Both the position numbers and the translations under genes were made by a program. Below are positions 1 through 10,243 of a stretch of 64,000 nucleotides of DNA, piece after piece. Below the pieces are notes generated by a model, which saw nothing but the letters and a program-made list of their open reading frames with translations, searched no databases and had not been told where the DNA came from. This DNA comes from Stieleria sedimenti (lineage in GTDB: Bacteria; Planctomycetota; Planctomycetia; Pirellulales; Pirellulaceae): NCBI RefSeq assembly GCF_025060895.1, contig NZ_JANZKV010000072.1, positions 1 through 64,000 on the forward strand, given 5' to 3'. The first letter of the stretch is position 1, and every line of letters begins with the position of its first letter.

Positions 1-71
1 AGCCTGCACACCAACGGTTGCTGAATTCCTTGTCGCTTCTGTCCGTGCTACTCAGGTGGTTCGCGAAATGA
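1..71 (+). CDS. 3' end of an upstream gene (partial)
   Basis: An open frame enters from the left edge and stops at TGA 69-71. Its last residues read LLSVLLRWFAK, a short hydrophobic segment with a basic end. The stop overlaps the ccoS start as ATGA, the usual sign of translational coupling. In cbb3 oxidase assembly loci the gene before ccoS is often the copper P-ATPase ccoI/fixI, so this could be its C-terminus, but 22 residues are too few to identify it. Confidence 0.45.
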   Translation, partial: PAHQRLLNSLSLLSVLLRWFAK

Positions 72-253
72 GTGTTCTTTACATCGCATTGCCGATCGCG
101 TTGCTGCTGGGCGGCGGCGGACTGATTGCGTGCCTGTACTGCATCCGGGACGGCCAGTATGACGATTTAGATTCTCCGTCGGTGCGGATTCTGGTGGATG
201 AGCACCGGGTGGATGAACAGGGCCAACCGCAAGAAGAACTTGGGGAGCCCTGA
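68..253 (+). CDS. ccoS: cbb3-type cytochrome oxidase assembly protein CcoS
   Basis: A 61-residue protein with one N-terminal membrane helix (about residues 4-24, rich in Leu and Gly) followed by the family hallmark CIRDGQYDDLDSPS and a short polar tail. CcoS is a small inner-membrane protein needed for cofactor insertion (haem b, copper) into cbb3 oxidases. An in-frame GTG lies at 56, but ATG 68 matches the family start and gives the ATGA overlap with the preceding gene. No other cco gene is in the window, so this is the end of that locus. A copper P-ATPase lies 2.2 kb downstream, separated by unrelated genes. Confidence 0.88.
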   Translation: MSVLYIALPIALLLGGGGLIACLYCIRDGQYDDLDSPSVRILVDEHRVDEQGQPQEELGEP

Positions 254-555
254 CCGAGAGCGGCAAAAGGTGTCGCTCTCGATTGGACTGATGGGACCGA
301 GCGCGCAACACGCGTCACAAAACAACCCACTCTCGAAGTGTGTCATCCACCAAACCTAGACGGCAGCAAACGGTCAACAACCCGGCTGCTAGATCAGCAG
401 TGGGAAAGCACCGATCACACTTGGTGGGTGCAGCCCAATGCCACCAATTTCGACGCCAATCCCTTGGTCGGTGAACGGAGTGATCGTCGCCGTTCGCCCT
501 AAGAGTGTTGGCTACGCGATAAGTTTGACAATTCCACTTCTTGAGAAACAGTCGC
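254..555 (+). other. intergenic region with degenerate repeat remnants
   Basis: No convincing gene. The stretch at about 440-515 resembles parts of the gap at 1090-1180: both carry a GTGCCACC/ATGCCACCAATTTC-like block near a GACGGCA...CCnGCTGC block. This suggests decayed copies of one dispersed element rather than coding DNA. Confidence 0.4.
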
Positions 556-957
556 ATGAGCAAATTTAAAAAACCGATTCTAGGCGTCCTTTGCGGGTTC
601 GCTGTCTTCTATTTGGCGACATGGTTTGTGTTTCGTTCAGATAGGACAACTCAGGATTTTGCCGACCATGTTTACCGTGCTCGATACAATGAGGCAGCCG
701 AGATGCTCACCGCCCCTTGTTCGATCAAATTGGAAACAGATGGCGGTTTGACGCTTGTTGATCGTGCTGGCAAATCAACGTTTGTGCCACCAGGACAATT
801 GCCCTTCAAGGTCGGGGGCGGTCGACCAGACGCGCCGGGAGACTTTTCAATGACTGCACTCGGAAGCTCTACGAACGGCCGATTAGATGCGCCCGCCATC
901 ATCATGTACCTCAGCGTTGAGGGCGGCAGGATTTGCATCGACCATGTGGATTCCTAA
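556..957 (+). CDS. small membrane-anchored protein, unknown function
   Basis: A 133-residue protein starting at ATG 556 (an upstream in-frame TTG at 541 is less likely). One hydrophobic helix at about residues 7-25 (ILGVLCGFAVFYLATWFVF) is followed by a soluble domain of about 105 residues. It has a Lys-rich N-terminus, so the domain is probably outside the cytoplasm. No family motif was recognised. It is flanked by repeat-rich gaps and shares no operon with ccoS. Codon use looks like that of its neighbours, which is why it is kept as real. Confidence 0.55.
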   Translation: MSKFKKPILGVLCGFAVFYLATWFVFRSDRTTQDFADHVYRARYNEAAEMLTAPCSIKLETDGGLTLVDRAGKSTFVPPGQLPFKVGGGRPDAPGDFSMTALGSSTNGRLDAPAIIMYLSVEGGRICIDHVDS

Positions 958-1832
958 CCGCAACAGGATGGGCGAACAATGTGGTGCACCCGAGCACGCG
1001 ATCAGGGTGTTTTGAAATGGAAAGTCAACCGCGCGTGCCGGGTGACCACTGACGTTCGCGCTGCCAACCGACGCCTGACGATACCAGCTGTTGATGGGAT
1101 CGATTTGGTGCCACCCACCATTTCTGGACGGCAACGAGATCAATAATCCTGCTGCCAAAACAGTAGGTGACACCATTCATCTCATTGTCTGAATGCAGCA
1201 ATCGGAAAAGTTGCCCACGGATGGCAGCGCGAACCCACGGATCGTCCTGCTGATCGCTATCGGTGGGTTCATTTTCTTTTCTCCCAAATTATTCGCAGGG
1301 GAGGCCGCATTCGGGAATCGGTCCTCATCGATTGGGCCGTACGGACGCGATGGATCCAAGCCCTGTCCCCGCGCTAACTGTCTCGAATCCACTCGCCGCA
1401 GTTCGTCAGCGTTTTGGTGCGGTCGCCGTCTCGATCTCTTGTGGCCCATCGTGTGATCCGCGGACGCATGACTCCCCCGTTGCTCGCGTTGTGTGGTCCG
1501 GCGGTGTTTCTCTTTGACTCAAAGACAAATCCGACCGAACGCACGACGCGCCGATCTTGGGGAGTCGAGCGGCTAAGGATGCCTGACTCGCAAAAATGAG
1601 ATCAAAACGCGGCCTGCTTCGCGACGCTGATGAACTGCATGCCCGAAATTCTTGAAGCGGACGATTTGCGTAGGGCAGGTGATTGGGAAACGTATTTTGC
1701 CTCGCGTGTGGCAAGGTGCGTCACAATCGGCGATGATGGAGGCTGTTGACCGAAGTCGCGGACCAGCTTTCCTAGCTTGACCGCATATTGTGACCGTTTG
1801 CTGTACGAAACAATGTTGGGCGGGCGAATCAT
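958..1832 (+). other. 875-base gap with palindromic element, no supported gene
   Basis: Short frames occur on both strands, but none has a recognisable domain or a start that fits. The region begins with an imperfect palindrome (972-1059) and contains the sequence GGTGACACCATTCAT near 1167, which recurs almost unchanged near 2271 after the next gene. Best read as accumulated repeat debris. Confidence 0.5.
972..1059. repeat. imperfect inverted repeat, about 88 bases
   Basis: The left arm starts GCGAAC and continues GTGGTGCACCCGAGCACGCG. The right arm ends GACGTTCGC and, read in reverse complement, gives nearly the same sequence (GTGGTCACCCGGCACGCG). Arms are about 30 bases with a loop of about 28, enough for a long hairpin in RNA. 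I recall similar gcgaacaatg...cgttcgc blocks scattered in Rhodopirellula genomes; that is memory, not a search. Confidence 0.6.
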
Positions 1833-2249
1833 ATGTCCACATCCAGGAACGCGAAACAATTCTCCCTACGGGGTGTATTCCGCTATGTCATGGTCTGTGC
1901 GGTCGTTTTCGCCTTTTCTGGATTCCTGTATCGTCAGTGGTTTCTCCCTCGCAATGTTGGCATGGCCGCGCAACAGCGATTTGACGAAGCATTTGCGAAG
2001 AATGCGTGGAGTGGCTGGGCACAAGTCCACTTTCTAGACGGACGTGTTTGTATTGCTTCCGACATCGATGACGATGGGATCAAAGTACTGAGCCCAATTC
2101 TTGAAGATATCTACTGGTTGATACACCTTGAATTGTTCGGGACGTCCATCAGTGATGATCAACTCGCTAATCTGCGGCAGCAACTTCCAAACGTCCACAT
2201 TGATCGCCGGTGGGGTCGGACAGCTGAAGCAGTGCCCAATCAATTGTAG
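1833..2249 (+). CDS. small membrane-anchored protein, unknown function
   Basis: A 138-residue protein with a basic N-terminus, one membrane helix at about residues 14-33 (YVMVCAVVFAFSGFLYRQWF) and a soluble C-terminal part. The segment VLSPILEDIYWLIHLELFGTSISDDQLANLRQQLPN has the spacing of a leucine-rich-repeat unit (LxxLxLxxTxIxDxxLxxL), similar to LRR-like proteins common in planctomycetes, but only one or two units are present. It stands alone between two repeat-containing gaps. Start ATG 1833; no Shine-Dalgarno site. Confidence 0.55.
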   Translation: MSTSRNAKQFSLRGVFRYVMVCAVVFAFSGFLYRQWFLPRNVGMAAQQRFDEAFAKNAWSGWAQVHFLDGRVCIASDIDDDGIKVLSPILEDIYWLIHLELFGTSISDDQLANLRQQLPNVHIDRRWGRTAEAVPNQL

Positions 2250-2376
2250 GCCGCAGGGATCGCTGCAGGTGGGTGGCACCATTCATTGATGGGGGTGACG
2301 ACGGGGGCAGCCAAGTGGCCCCCATCGACTCCGCCGTCGGGGCCGATTCCCATCCAATTTGGGCACGGTAGCGTGC

Positions 2377-2382
2377 TAGAAT
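2377..2382 (+). promoter_or_regulatory. possible -10 element before copA
   Basis: TAGAAT lies 115 bases before the copA start. No good -35 hexamer is found at 16-18 bases, so this is only a weak candidate. Confidence 0.25.
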
Positions 2383-2496
2383 GGGACGACTGAGACTGTG
2401 ACGACTCTTGATCGCCCCGAATACTGCGTCTAGCGTTAACAGCGTTACGCCGATCCTCTTGGTGGGATTGCTAAACCGGATGTTTTGGATAAAGAA

Positions 2497-4785
2497 ATGG
2501 ATAGACTCGGGGAAACTGAATCTGAGTCCGGGTTGGGGCAGAGAACTGCCGAGCAAGCCCGACGGGCTGAATTTAACGTGTCGGGTATGACCTGTGCCGG
2601 GTGCGCTCAATCGATCGAGCGGTCGTTGTTGCGGCAGCCGGACGTGAGTTCGGCCGCGGTGAACTTTGCCGGCGGCAACGTGGTGGTCAATTACGACCCG
2701 ACGAAAACCGACGAAGCCCGATTGGCCGAGGTGATTCGTCAGACCGGGTTTCAAGTGGAAGAGGGAGACCGCGACACCGCCGAGGAAGACCGTCGGAAAG
2801 AGCAGCGCGACACGATGGTCATGTGGCTCGGCGTCGCGCTGACCTTGCCGTTGTTTGTGCTCAGCATGGGCCGTGATTTCGGTCTTTGGGGGCCGTGGGC
2901 GCATGCCGGGTGGGTGAACTACTTGATGTTCGCCCTGGCCACGCCGGTTCAGTTTTTTGTCGGCCGCGAGTTCTATTTGGGGGCCTATCGATCGCTGCGC
3001 AGCCGATTCGCCAACATGGACGTGTTGGTGACGATGAGTACCTCGGTCGCCTACTTTTTTAGCGTGGCGGTGATGCTGTTGCTGTCCTTCGGCAGTGAGA
3101 TGCTGGGGCAACATGTCTATTTTGAAACCTCCGCCACGATTATTTCTCTGGTGATGGTCGGGCACTGGATCGAAAGCCGTGCCAAGACGCGAACCAATGG
3201 TGCGATCACATCGTTATTGAATCTGCAAGCGAAAAACGCGCGTGTCCTCCGCGACGGCGTGGAAGTCGACTTGCCGATCCAGGACGTGGTTGTGGGTGAT
3301 CATGTGATCGTGCGGGCGGGGGAACAGATTCCCGTCGATGGCGCTGTGATCGCGGGTGAGAGTGTGGTCGACGAGAGCATGATCACCGGTGAAAGCATGC
3401 CGATCCACAAACCGGTCGGCAGCGATGTGATCGGTGCAACGATCAACGGCGATGGCATGTTGACCGTCGAAGCGCGGCACTTGGGGGCCGAATCGGCGCT
3501 GGCGCGAATCGTCAAACAGGTGGCCGAGGCCCAGGCGACCAAGGCGCCGATTCAGAAGCTGGCCGATCAGATTTCAGGGATTTTTGTTCCGATCGTGATC
3601 GCGGTCGCGCTGGTCACGTTTTGCGTCTGGTTTTTCGTCATCGGCGACACCGTCGGGGCGATCTTGCGAATGATTTCGGTGTTGATCATTTCCTGCCCCT
3701 GCGCGATGGGGCTGGCGACACCGCTGGCCGTGACGGTGGGCATGGGACGCGGGGCCGAGAACGGCATCCTGTTCAAGTCCAGCGAGGCCATCCAGCGAGT
3801 CGGTGCGATTAAACATGTGGTGCTGGACAAAACGGGAACGATCACGCGTGGCGAGCAGGTGGTCACCGACACGATCGCCGTCGCGGGTCTGAACGACGAA
3901 CAATTGATCGCAATGGCCGGCAGTGTCGAACGCGGCAGCCAGCACCCGATCGCCACCGCCATTCTGGCCGAAGCCGATCGGTTGGGCGTGGACACGTCGA
4001 TGCCCGACGACGTCCAGTCCAGCTCCGGTCAGGGCGTGACGGCTGTTTGGCAAGGACAGCGCGTGCGGGTCGGCAATCAGCGTTTCATCGAACAGGATTC
4101 GTCGATCGATCCCGCCTTGCAGGCACGCGCGGCGGAATTGCAACGCCAAGCCAAAACGGTCATGTGGATCGCTTGCGAAGGCGAAGTGGTCGGGTTGATT
4201 GCCGTGGCGGACACGATCAAACCGGAATCGGCTGAGGCGATTGCAAGGCTGCACGGCCAAGGTATCGTGGTTTCCATGCTGACCGGCGACAACCAACACA
4301 CCGCTGCGGCGGTCGCCAGCCAGGTCGGGATCGACGACGTGATGGCGGAGGTGTTGCCGGGTGAAAAAACACAGCGGATTCGCGAGTTGCAGTCGCGGGG
4401 CGAATTCACCGCGATGGTGGGCGACGGAATCAACGACGCCCCGGCGCTGGCGCAGGCGGACGTGGGGATCGCGATCGGCACCGGCACGGACGTCGCGATC
4501 GAAGCGGCGGACGTCACCTTGTTGGGCGGGGAATTAAGAGGCGTCGCGCGGGCGATCAAGCTGTCGGTGCTGACGATGCGCAACATCAAACAAAACCTGT
4601 TCTGGGCGTTCGCCTACAACGTCGCGCTGATTCCGATCGCCGCGGGGGTGCTGGCCGGAGTCGAATCGGCGCCGATGTGGCTAAGAGAGTTGCATCCGAT
4701 CACTGCGGCACTCGCCATGGTCGGTTCGGATTTGGTGATCGTGAGTAATGCGTTGCGGCTGAGACGGGTGCAGGTGGATGAGTGA
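2497..4785 (+). CDS. copA: copper-translocating P1B-type ATPase (CopA-like)
   Basis: A 762-residue heavy-metal P-type ATPase that exports Cu(I) across the inner membrane. Seen in order: one N-terminal HMA domain with GMTCAGC (about residues 30-36), membrane pairs, the TGES actuator loop (about 297), CPC in TM6 (about 400-402), phosphorylation site DKTGT (Asp about 444), and hinge GDGINDAP (about 644). TM7 has the YN pair expected for Cu(I) (FAYNVALIP). In TM8 the usual MxxSS is MVGSD here, so the second Ser is replaced. Start ATG 2497; an in-frame TTG at 2485 adds four residues. There is no CopZ or CueR gene next to it. It could detoxify copper or supply cbb3 oxidase; the nearby ccoS makes the latter worth noting. 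Confidence 0.93.
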   Translation: MDRLGETESESGLGQRTAEQARRAEFNVSGMTCAGCAQSIERSLLRQPDVSSAAVNFAGGNVVVNYDPTKTDEARLAEVIRQTGFQVEEGDRDTAEEDRRKEQRDTMVMWLGVALTLPLFVLSMGRDFGLWGPWAHAGWVNYLMFALATPVQFFVGREFYLGAYRSLRSRFANMDVLVTMSTSVAYFFSVAVMLLLSFGSEMLGQHVYFETSATIISLVMVGHWIESRAKTRTNGAITSLLNLQAKNARVLRDGVEVDLPIQDVVVGDHVIVRAGEQIPVDGAVIAGESVVDESMITGESMPIHKPVGSDVIGATINGDGMLTVEARHLGAESALARIVKQVAEAQATKAPIQKLADQISGIFVPIVIAVALVTFCVWFFVIGDTVGAILRMISVLIISCPCAMGLATPLAVTVGMGRGAENGILFKSSEAIQRVGAIKHVVLDKTGTITRGEQVVTDTIAVAGLNDEQLIAMAGSVERGSQHPIATAILAEADRLGVDTSMPDDVQSSSGQGVTAVWQGQRVRVGNQRFIEQDSSIDPALQARAAELQRQAKTVMWIACEGEVVGLIAVADTIKPESAEAIARLHGQGIVVSMLTGDNQHTAAAVASQVGIDDVMAEVLPGEKTQRIRELQSRGEFTAMVGDGINDAPALAQADVGIAIGTGTDVAIEAADVTLLGGELRGVARAIKLSVLTMRNIKQNLFWAFAYNVALIPIAAGVLAGVESAPMWLRELHPITAALAMVGSDLVIVSNALRLRRVQVDE

Positions 4786-4790
4786 AGGGG

Positions 4791-4913
4791 TAGGAAGATT
4801 TTGTGGGTAGGAAGATTTTGTGGGTAGGAAGATTTTGTGGGTAGGAAGGTTTTGGCTAAATCGAACTGAGGGTGCTTTTCGTAATTTTCTTACCTCCAAA
4901 ATCTTCTTACCTC
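4791..4913. repeat. 17-base tandem repeat with inverted partner
   Basis: The unit TAGGAAGATTTTGTGGG is repeated nearly four times from 4791 to about 4855. At 4889-4913 the reverse complement of a very similar sequence (CTTACCTCCAAAATCTTC) follows. The array and its partner can pair into a long hairpin between the convergent copA and SDR genes, where it may act as a two-way terminator. Confidence 0.65.
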
Positions 4914-4970
4914 TTTTCCGCAGCTGCACAGAATCGCGTCCCCGCATGCCCATCGCATCCGCGGAATGCG

Positions 4971-6026
4971 TTAATCGACGTGCCCCTTGGGAGTCACCTT
5001 GCCGGGTGCCGACCGTGGCTTGATCCAACCGTTGTCGATGTACCACCGTGTGGTGTCGTCGATCCTCTTTTGAAGCGTCTTGGCGGGTCGAAAACCGGTC
5101 TCGCGGCGTAGCCGATCGGCGTTGCAGGCCCACGATCCCGCCGTCGCTTCCCTGGCTTTATCGATGCTGAGGATGTGTGGCCGACCGCGTAGCCGTGAGA
5201 CGAGCTCGTTGACGGCGGCGATGGCCCAAATCGCTGCCGAGGGGCCGCGCAAGATGAAAACGTGTTTCTTTCCCAATGATCGACCGATCTGTCGTCCCAG
5301 CTCGGCATAGGTGGGCGTCTCATCGGCGGCGGCGAAGTAGATGCCTTGGTGACAGGCGGCGTCGCCACAAAGCCGTTTTCCGCGGGTGGCGACATCCGTC
5401 AGCGCACGGCAGAGGTCATCGACGTGGACGACGGAGAAGACATGGTCGGCGAAGCTGGGGACCAGATGCAGACTCCATTTGGCGATACCGTTGAACATCT
5501 CAAACCCATCGCGATCTCCGGGGCCGAGGACGATCGGCGGGCGGACGATGGAAACCGGCAGTGAAGCGGCAAACTCACGCACGGCGAATTCGCCGCTCAG
5601 CTTACTTTGGCCGTAGTCGGAGACCGGCGCCGGCGGGTCGGCTTCGGTGCGCGGCGTCGATCCAGAACAGGGGCCGGCGGCGGCCAACGAGGAAACGTGC
5701 ACGAAGGTCGGGGGAGCGTCGAGGGCGGCACAGCAAGCGGCCAAGTGCTTGGGGCCCAACGTGTTGGCTTGCTCGAAGTCTGGCTTGCGGAGCGCCTTCG
5801 TCGTGCCGGCCAGATTAAACACGATCTCGCAATCTCGGACCGCATCCTCGAGGGATCGCGGGTCGGAGAGGTCGCCGACGATGAAGCGTGGATTCCATCG
5901 ATGGAGAGAACGAAGATCGGAACTCGATCGAATCAGGCACGTGACCCGGTCCCCTCGTTGTGTCAAATGCCGGACCAACTGAGTTCCGATGAACCCGGTG
6001 GCCCCGGTGACTAAAACGTTGGCCAT
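4971..6026 (-). CDS. NAD-dependent epimerase/dehydratase (extended SDR)
   Basis: A 351-residue extended short-chain dehydrogenase/reductase. The N-terminal Rossmann motif is VTGATGFIG (TGxxGxxG), followed by DLSDP and a YGQSK catalytic YxxxK, with Ser/Thr upstream at HVSSLAA. The family acts on nucleotide sugars, steroids or dihydroflavonol-type substrates with NAD(P); the layout (…VDDLCRAL…) is closest to the dihydroflavonol-reductase/3-beta-HSD-like branch. ATG 6026 is preferred over an in-frame GTG at 6035. It lies 29 bases downstream of the DUF1552 gene on the same strand and may be cotranscribed with that pair, but substrate and pathway cannot be told. Confidence 0.82.
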   Translation of the reverse strand: MANVLVTGATGFIGTQLVRHLTQRGDRVTCLIRSSSDLRSLHRWNPRFIVGDLSDPRSLEDAVRDCEIVFNLAGTTKALRKPDFEQANTLGPKHLAACCAALDAPPTFVHVSSLAAAGPCSGSTPRTEADPPAPVSDYGQSKLSGEFAVREFAASLPVSIVRPPIVLGPGDRDGFEMFNGIAKWSLHLVPSFADHVFSVVHVDDLCRALTDVATRGKRLCGDAACHQGIYFAAADETPTYAELGRQIGRSLGKKHVFILRGPSAAIWAIAAVNELVSRLRGRPHILSIDKAREATAGSWACNADRLRRETGFRPAKTLQKRIDDTTRWYIDNGWIKPRSAPGKVTPKGHVD

Positions 6027-6055
6027 GACTCTCACGCTCAGTACGCGGTGTTAGG

Positions 6056-7378
6056 CTAATCCCGTGTCGGTTCAAGCCCCTTCATCGTCGATTTTCCGCT
6101 CGCAAATTCATCCGTCGGCAGGCCGCTTTGCTGCAGCACCGAAACGAACAGGTTCGCTAAAGGATAGTTGCGGTTGCGGTCAAAGGCGAGATGTTGTCCG
6201 TGGCGGAAGCCGCCACCCCCGACCAAAACCGGCAAGTTTCGGTTGTCGTGACTGGACGCGTTGCCGAGATTGCTGGTCATCAGGACGGAGGTCTGGTCGA
6301 GCAAGTTGCCGTCGGTATCTTCGAAGCCGGCCAAGCTGCGGAGGAAGTCGCCGTAGGCGCCGACGATCTGTTCTTCGATCAACGCCAACTGGGCGAGCTT
6401 GTCTGCGTCGCGGCCGTGATGGCTGAGCGTGTGATAGCCTTCGTCGACGCCTTCGATCGGCAACTTGGCGTTGCCGCCGGGCAGATTTAGCGTGATGAAT
6501 CGCGTCGAGTCGGTTTGCAGGGCCAGTTTCATCAAACTCAGCATCATCGCCTGGCAACCGACCAAGTCATTGGCGTCCGGTGGGGTCGGCGGCTTGGCAT
6601 CGACGACCGGCTTGGGCATTTTCGCCCATCGTTCGTTGGCGGCCATCCGTTGTTCCAGCTCGCGCACGCTGGAGAAGTAGGAATCCAATCGGTTGCGATC
6701 GCCGGCCCCCAGATCACGTTGCAATCGTTTGGCGTCTTCGTTGACCACATCCATGATGCTGCGTCCGCTGCGAATCCGATCGGCTTGCCGCAAACGTTCT
6801 TGTTGCGACTGGTCGATGAACAGCGTCGCGAACAGTTCCGCCGGAGAACTCAGCGACGGGATCATCGCCCCGGTGTCGGTGTACGAAGGGCTTTGGGTGC
6901 CGCTGGTGCTGAGGACCAACGACGGATAACGCGTGGCGCCGCCGAGATGTTTGGCGAGGTATTGGTCCACCGAGATCGTGTTCTTGGCGCTGCCGCTGTT
7001 GCCGATCGGCGTGGCGGTCAAGATGCTCGCTTCGGCGCGGTGTCCGTTGGAAACGCCTGGGTGGCTGCTGCCGGAAACGACGGTGAATTGATCGCGGACG
7101 TCAGCCAGTGGGTTCAGGTAGCGGGACGAGGCATACGTGCGACCGGCTTGTTCGGGAAACAGGTTTTCGCCGAGCAACCCCAAGCCGATCGTGACCGAGA
7201 CGAAGCGGTGGGCTGGAGGGTCGGATGTTGCACCGGCGGAGGCATCCATCGCCGAGAGCCAGGGCAGTGACATGGCGACGCCGCTGCCTCGCAGCAGGGT
7301 ACGACGGGCCAGGCGACTCTTCGGCGAATGAAAACGGCTGGGGGCGGTACGCCCGGCGTGGTCTTGTTTTTTCGTCAT
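6056..7378 (-). CDS. DUF1552 secreted protein with Tat signal
   Basis: A 440-residue protein of the DUF1552 family, abundant in planctomycetes and of unknown biochemistry. The N-terminus has a twin-arginine-type signal ([12 protein letters not shown], then a hydrophobic stretch to about residue 45), so it is probably exported folded. The body shows family segments such as [22 protein letters not shown] and [26 protein letters not shown], the last resembling the metal-binding end of the DUF1501/sulfatase-like fold. Its start lies 4 bases after the stop of the DUF1592 gene, the standard pairing for these two families; the pair is thought to act together in the periplasm. Confidence 0.88.
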   Translation of the reverse strand: MTKKQDHAGRTAPSRFHSPKSRLARRTLLRGSGVAMSLPWLSAMDASAGATSDPPAHRFVSVTIGLGLLGENLFPEQAGRTYASSRYLNPLADVRDQFTVVSGSSHPGVSNGHRAEASILTATPIGNSGSAKNTISVDQYLAKHLGGATRYPSLVLSTSGTQSPSYTDTGAMIPSLSSPAELFATLFIDQSQQERLRQADRIRSGRSIMDVVNEDAKRLQRDLGAGDRNRLDSYFSSVRELEQRMAANERWAKMPKPVVDAKPPTPPDANDLVGCQAMMLSLMKLALQTDSTRFITLNLPGGNAKLPIEGVDEGYHTLSHHGRDADKLAQLALIEEQIVGAYGDFLRSLAGFEDTDGNLLDQTSVLMTSNLGNASSHDNRNLPVLVGGGGFRHGQHLAFDRNRNYPLANLFVSVLQQSGLPTDEFASGKSTMKGLEPTRD

Positions 7379-7382
7379 CGTT

Positions 7383-9968
7383 TCACTTGGTGAGGAAGGT
7401 TTGGCTGGTCACGACGGCTTCGATCAGCGAACGCAAGCGATAGCCATCGGATTTGGTTTGAGCGACGATTTGGTCCAGGGTCTTGCGGTCGGCGAACGTG
7501 ATTTCGTGTCCGGTCGCATAGACGAGCAGTTGGGCGGCAAAGTTGCGGGCGACCAGATGGTCATCACTGGCGGCGAGTTCACGGAAGGCGACGAAGGAAT
7601 CGAATGCTCGACCGTCGGCAAGCCGGTACGCCGAGTCGACTTCGGGGCCTTGTTTGTACGAACCGCCGCGCCGCGTCAGGTAATGATCACGCCATTTGCC
7701 GGCGGCGTCAAAGTGTTCCAGCGCAAAACCGGGAGGATCGATTTTGGCATGGCACGAAGCGCACTCGGTTTGCGAACGGTGTTTTTCAAGGATCTGGCGA
7801 ACCGTCGTGGCGCCGCGGACGTCGGGTTCGATGGCCGGTACATTGGCCGGCGGATCGGGGATGGGAATGCCGAGCAATCGATCGCAGATCCAAACCCCGC
7901 GGACGACCGGCGAGGTGTTGGATCCGTTTGCCGTCACCTTCAGGATCGATCCGTGCGTCATCAGTCCGCCGCGAAACGGATGGTTCGCGATCGAGGCACG
8001 TTTCCATTGCGAGGGGGCGATGTCGGCATCGATGCCATAGTACCGCGCCAGACGACTATTCAACCAGGTGAAATCAGAATCGACCAGCATCCGCGCCGGT
8101 TGGTTTTCGACGATCAGTGTTTCCAGATAGCGACGCGTTTCACCGAGCATCGCATTTTGGACCACCAAGTCGAAATCCTTATGCATCCGACGATCCGGTT
8201 CGGTGAAATCGATGTCGGCAAGGTCCAGCCATTGGTCGGAGAAATCGTTCACGAAGTGCTGCAGCATGACGCCTTGAAGCAGGCGACGCGTCTGTGCAAC
8301 GATCTCCGCCGGATCGGACAACCGACCGGCGTCGGCGGCCGCACGCAGTTCGGGGTCGGGCGCCCTGCCGGTCAGCATGTAACTGAGTCGATTGGCGACG
8401 GCGTGGTCGCTCAGACGCCCGGGCGTTTCGGTGAAATAGATGAATCGAGGCGAACACAACACGGCTCGATAGGTTTGGCGAAGTACTTCGATCGGATCGT
8501 TGTCATCCGCGATGCCCCGATCGATCAGGCGGGCGTACGGTTCCAGCATCTCTGTCGTGACCGGGCCGCGGAAGGCTGCGGCGGCAAAGTCATGCAAGCG
8601 TTTTTTCAGGTCTTCTGCCGGTGAATCGCTGTGCAATTGAAACCGTTTCGATTTCGCATCGTAACGCGTTTCCAGGTCGCCGAACAAAGCCTGCTGGACG
8701 GCCGCCTGGTTTCCGCCGGGATAAATTCGTTCGATCTTGAGCGAGTGCATCGCGACACCGGGAACGTCTTGCGGTTCTCCTTCGCCGAATCCCACTTGTC
8801 CGCCGTTGAAGCGAGCCTTCTTGAGCGTGCTATCGGCAGGTCGGATTTCAAGCATGTGATCGGCTTCGATCCATGTGGTGAAGGTAAACGTTTGCGGAGT
8901 CTCGGTCGCTTCGAATGCGCCGACCCAATGCATCAGGGGCGCGCTGGAAACACATTTGCCACTTCGAACCGAACACCACAGCCCGCGACCGTCGGGCATC
9001 TTCAACGAAGAAGCGTCCAGCGTGATGCGATACCAACCGGATTGTTTCAATTCGGTGCGGGAGATGCGTCCGTAGAACGAGAGGCCACAGGACCAGATCA
9101 CCGCCGCGCCATCGCGCAACTCGGGATCGCGATTGCGTTGCCCCTTGCGCTTGTTTGCGATCCGTGACGCGGGCAGGTCGATGACGACGTCGGGCCGGTT
9201 GGGGCGAAGCCGATCAAAGGCCAGGTCCAAGGCCGCATCGACGACGCGCAGGTGGTCTTCGAGATGATAGTGCGACATCGACTGGGCGTCGGCGATGTTG
9301 CGAAACCCATCGGTGCGTTGTTCGTCGGGCATCAATTGCGACAGCGGGGCGGCGATCGCAAACAGGTCTCCGAGCGTTCGTTCCAGTTGATGGTTGGTCA
9401 GTCGCCTGGAAAGCACGCGTCCGTGTGATTGATGACGCGACGTGATGGCTTGGTCAATCGATTGAGAGGCCGAGTTGAGAAACCGCATTTTGGGCTCCGC
9501 TTCGACTTCGCCGTATTCCTCCGGCGGCATTTCACCATCAGCGACGCGATCAAAGACGCGGACCCACGTGGCGATGTTCTGGGGATCGCTGGAGTGTGCC
9601 AGATCGGCCCACTTCAGACGGTTCAAATCAAATCCGCCTTCACCTTCACTGCCGTCATGGCAGTCGAGACAGTTTTGCCGCAAGAACGACATCACGTCGT
9701 CCTTGCGATGATCGATTTGTCGCGTGTCGTTGGAGTCGGTTGCTTCGGTGGCTGCAGCCGTCCGTTGCAGCAGCAGTGTCGTGGTGACCACGGCGAACAA
9801 GGTGAACATCGGCAACGCATGGTGTCGCGCGGCACGCAAAGTGGTCGTGCACGCGCTGTGCACGTGGCTTGCGCTGTGCACGTGGCTTGCGCTGTGCACG
9901 TGGCTTGCGCGGCGTCGACGCCATTGTCGCAAAGGCATGAAGGCTTGTTTCATCACTCGGTGAGTCAT
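7383..9968 (-). CDS. DUF1587/1592/1588/1585 secreted cytochrome-like protein
   Basis: A large planctomycete surface or periplasmic protein of about 861 residues. Near the N-terminus CLDCH is a c-type haem site in a PSCyt-like domain. Then follow a DUF1587-like segment ([14 protein letters not shown]), DUF1595/DUF1592 regions ([32 protein letters not shown]), DUF1588 with a second CASCH motif and [11 protein letters not shown], and a C-terminal DUF1585 segment ([15 protein letters not shown]). The start is uncertain: ATG 9968 and ATG 9953 include an in-frame 18-base repeat and a basic stretch, whereas ATG 9809 would start directly at the hydrophobic signal ([15 protein letters not shown]). Paired with DUF1552 downstream. 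Confidence 0.87.
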   Translation of the reverse strand: MTHRVMKQAFMPLRQWRRRRASHVHSASHVHSASHVHSACTTTLRAARHHALPMFTLFAVVTTTLLLQRTAAATEATDSNDTRQIDHRKDDVMSFLRQNCLDCHDGSEGEGGFDLNRLKWADLAHSSDPQNIATWVRVFDRVADGEMPPEEYGEVEAEPKMRFLNSASQSIDQAITSRHQSHGRVLSRRLTNHQLERTLGDLFAIAAPLSQLMPDEQRTDGFRNIADAQSMSHYHLEDHLRVVDAALDLAFDRLRPNRPDVVIDLPASRIANKRKGQRNRDPELRDGAAVIWSCGLSFYGRISRTELKQSGWYRITLDASSLKMPDGRGLWCSVRSGKCVSSAPLMHWVGAFEATETPQTFTFTTWIEADHMLEIRPADSTLKKARFNGGQVGFGEGEPQDVPGVAMHSLKIERIYPGGNQAAVQQALFGDLETRYDAKSKRFQLHSDSPAEDLKKRLHDFAAAAFRGPVTTEMLEPYARLIDRGIADDNDPIEVLRQTYRAVLCSPRFIYFTETPGRLSDHAVANRLSYMLTGRAPDPELRAAADAGRLSDPAEIVAQTRRLLQGVMLQHFVNDFSDQWLDLADIDFTEPDRRMHKDFDLVVQNAMLGETRRYLETLIVENQPARMLVDSDFTWLNSRLARYYGIDADIAPSQWKRASIANHPFRGGLMTHGSILKVTANGSNTSPVVRGVWICDRLLGIPIPDPPANVPAIEPDVRGATTVRQILEKHRSQTECASCHAKIDPPGFALEHFDAAGKWRDHYLTRRGGSYKQGPEVDSAYRLADGRAFDSFVAFRELAASDDHLVARNFAAQLLVYATGHEITFADRKTLDQIVAQTKSDGYRLRSLIEAVVTSQTFLTK
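9853..9906. repeat. 18-base tandem repeat, three copies
   Basis: The unit GCGCTGTGCACGTGGCTT occurs three times without mismatch, with a partial copy before it. Read on the minus strand it encodes SHVHSA repeats in frame with the DUF1592 gene if an upstream start is used. Each unit carries the palindrome GTGCAC. Confidence 0.75.
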
Positions 9969-10243
9969 TGGAGGTGGGATCGAGCGCGGCGAGGGGTGGC
10001 GATCCAGATGATCGCAGGTGTCACGACCCGTGTAATAGGCGGGAGGGGTCGATACGGCCACGGCTCACATTATAGCTGCAAGCACCGAGATTCACGATGC
10101 GTTTTGGCGTGCGAAAGCTTGGATCGTCCGTTGCTGAACTGTGAAGAAGGGACGCCACGCGGTATTCTGGGCAAGGTTGTGGTCCGCCCGACGAATCAGA
10201 CCACGCTCTATGTCTCCCGAAATCGTCCACACAGGCATACCCC

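Noticed and set aside
2167-3165. 332-codon minus-strand frame opposite the start of copA
   Set aside because: Covers the HMA domain in antisense; composition His/Arg-rich as expected for a shadow.
7401-8624. 407-codon plus-strand frame opposite the DUF1592 gene
   Set aside because: No start context or domain; antisense of conserved coding sequence.
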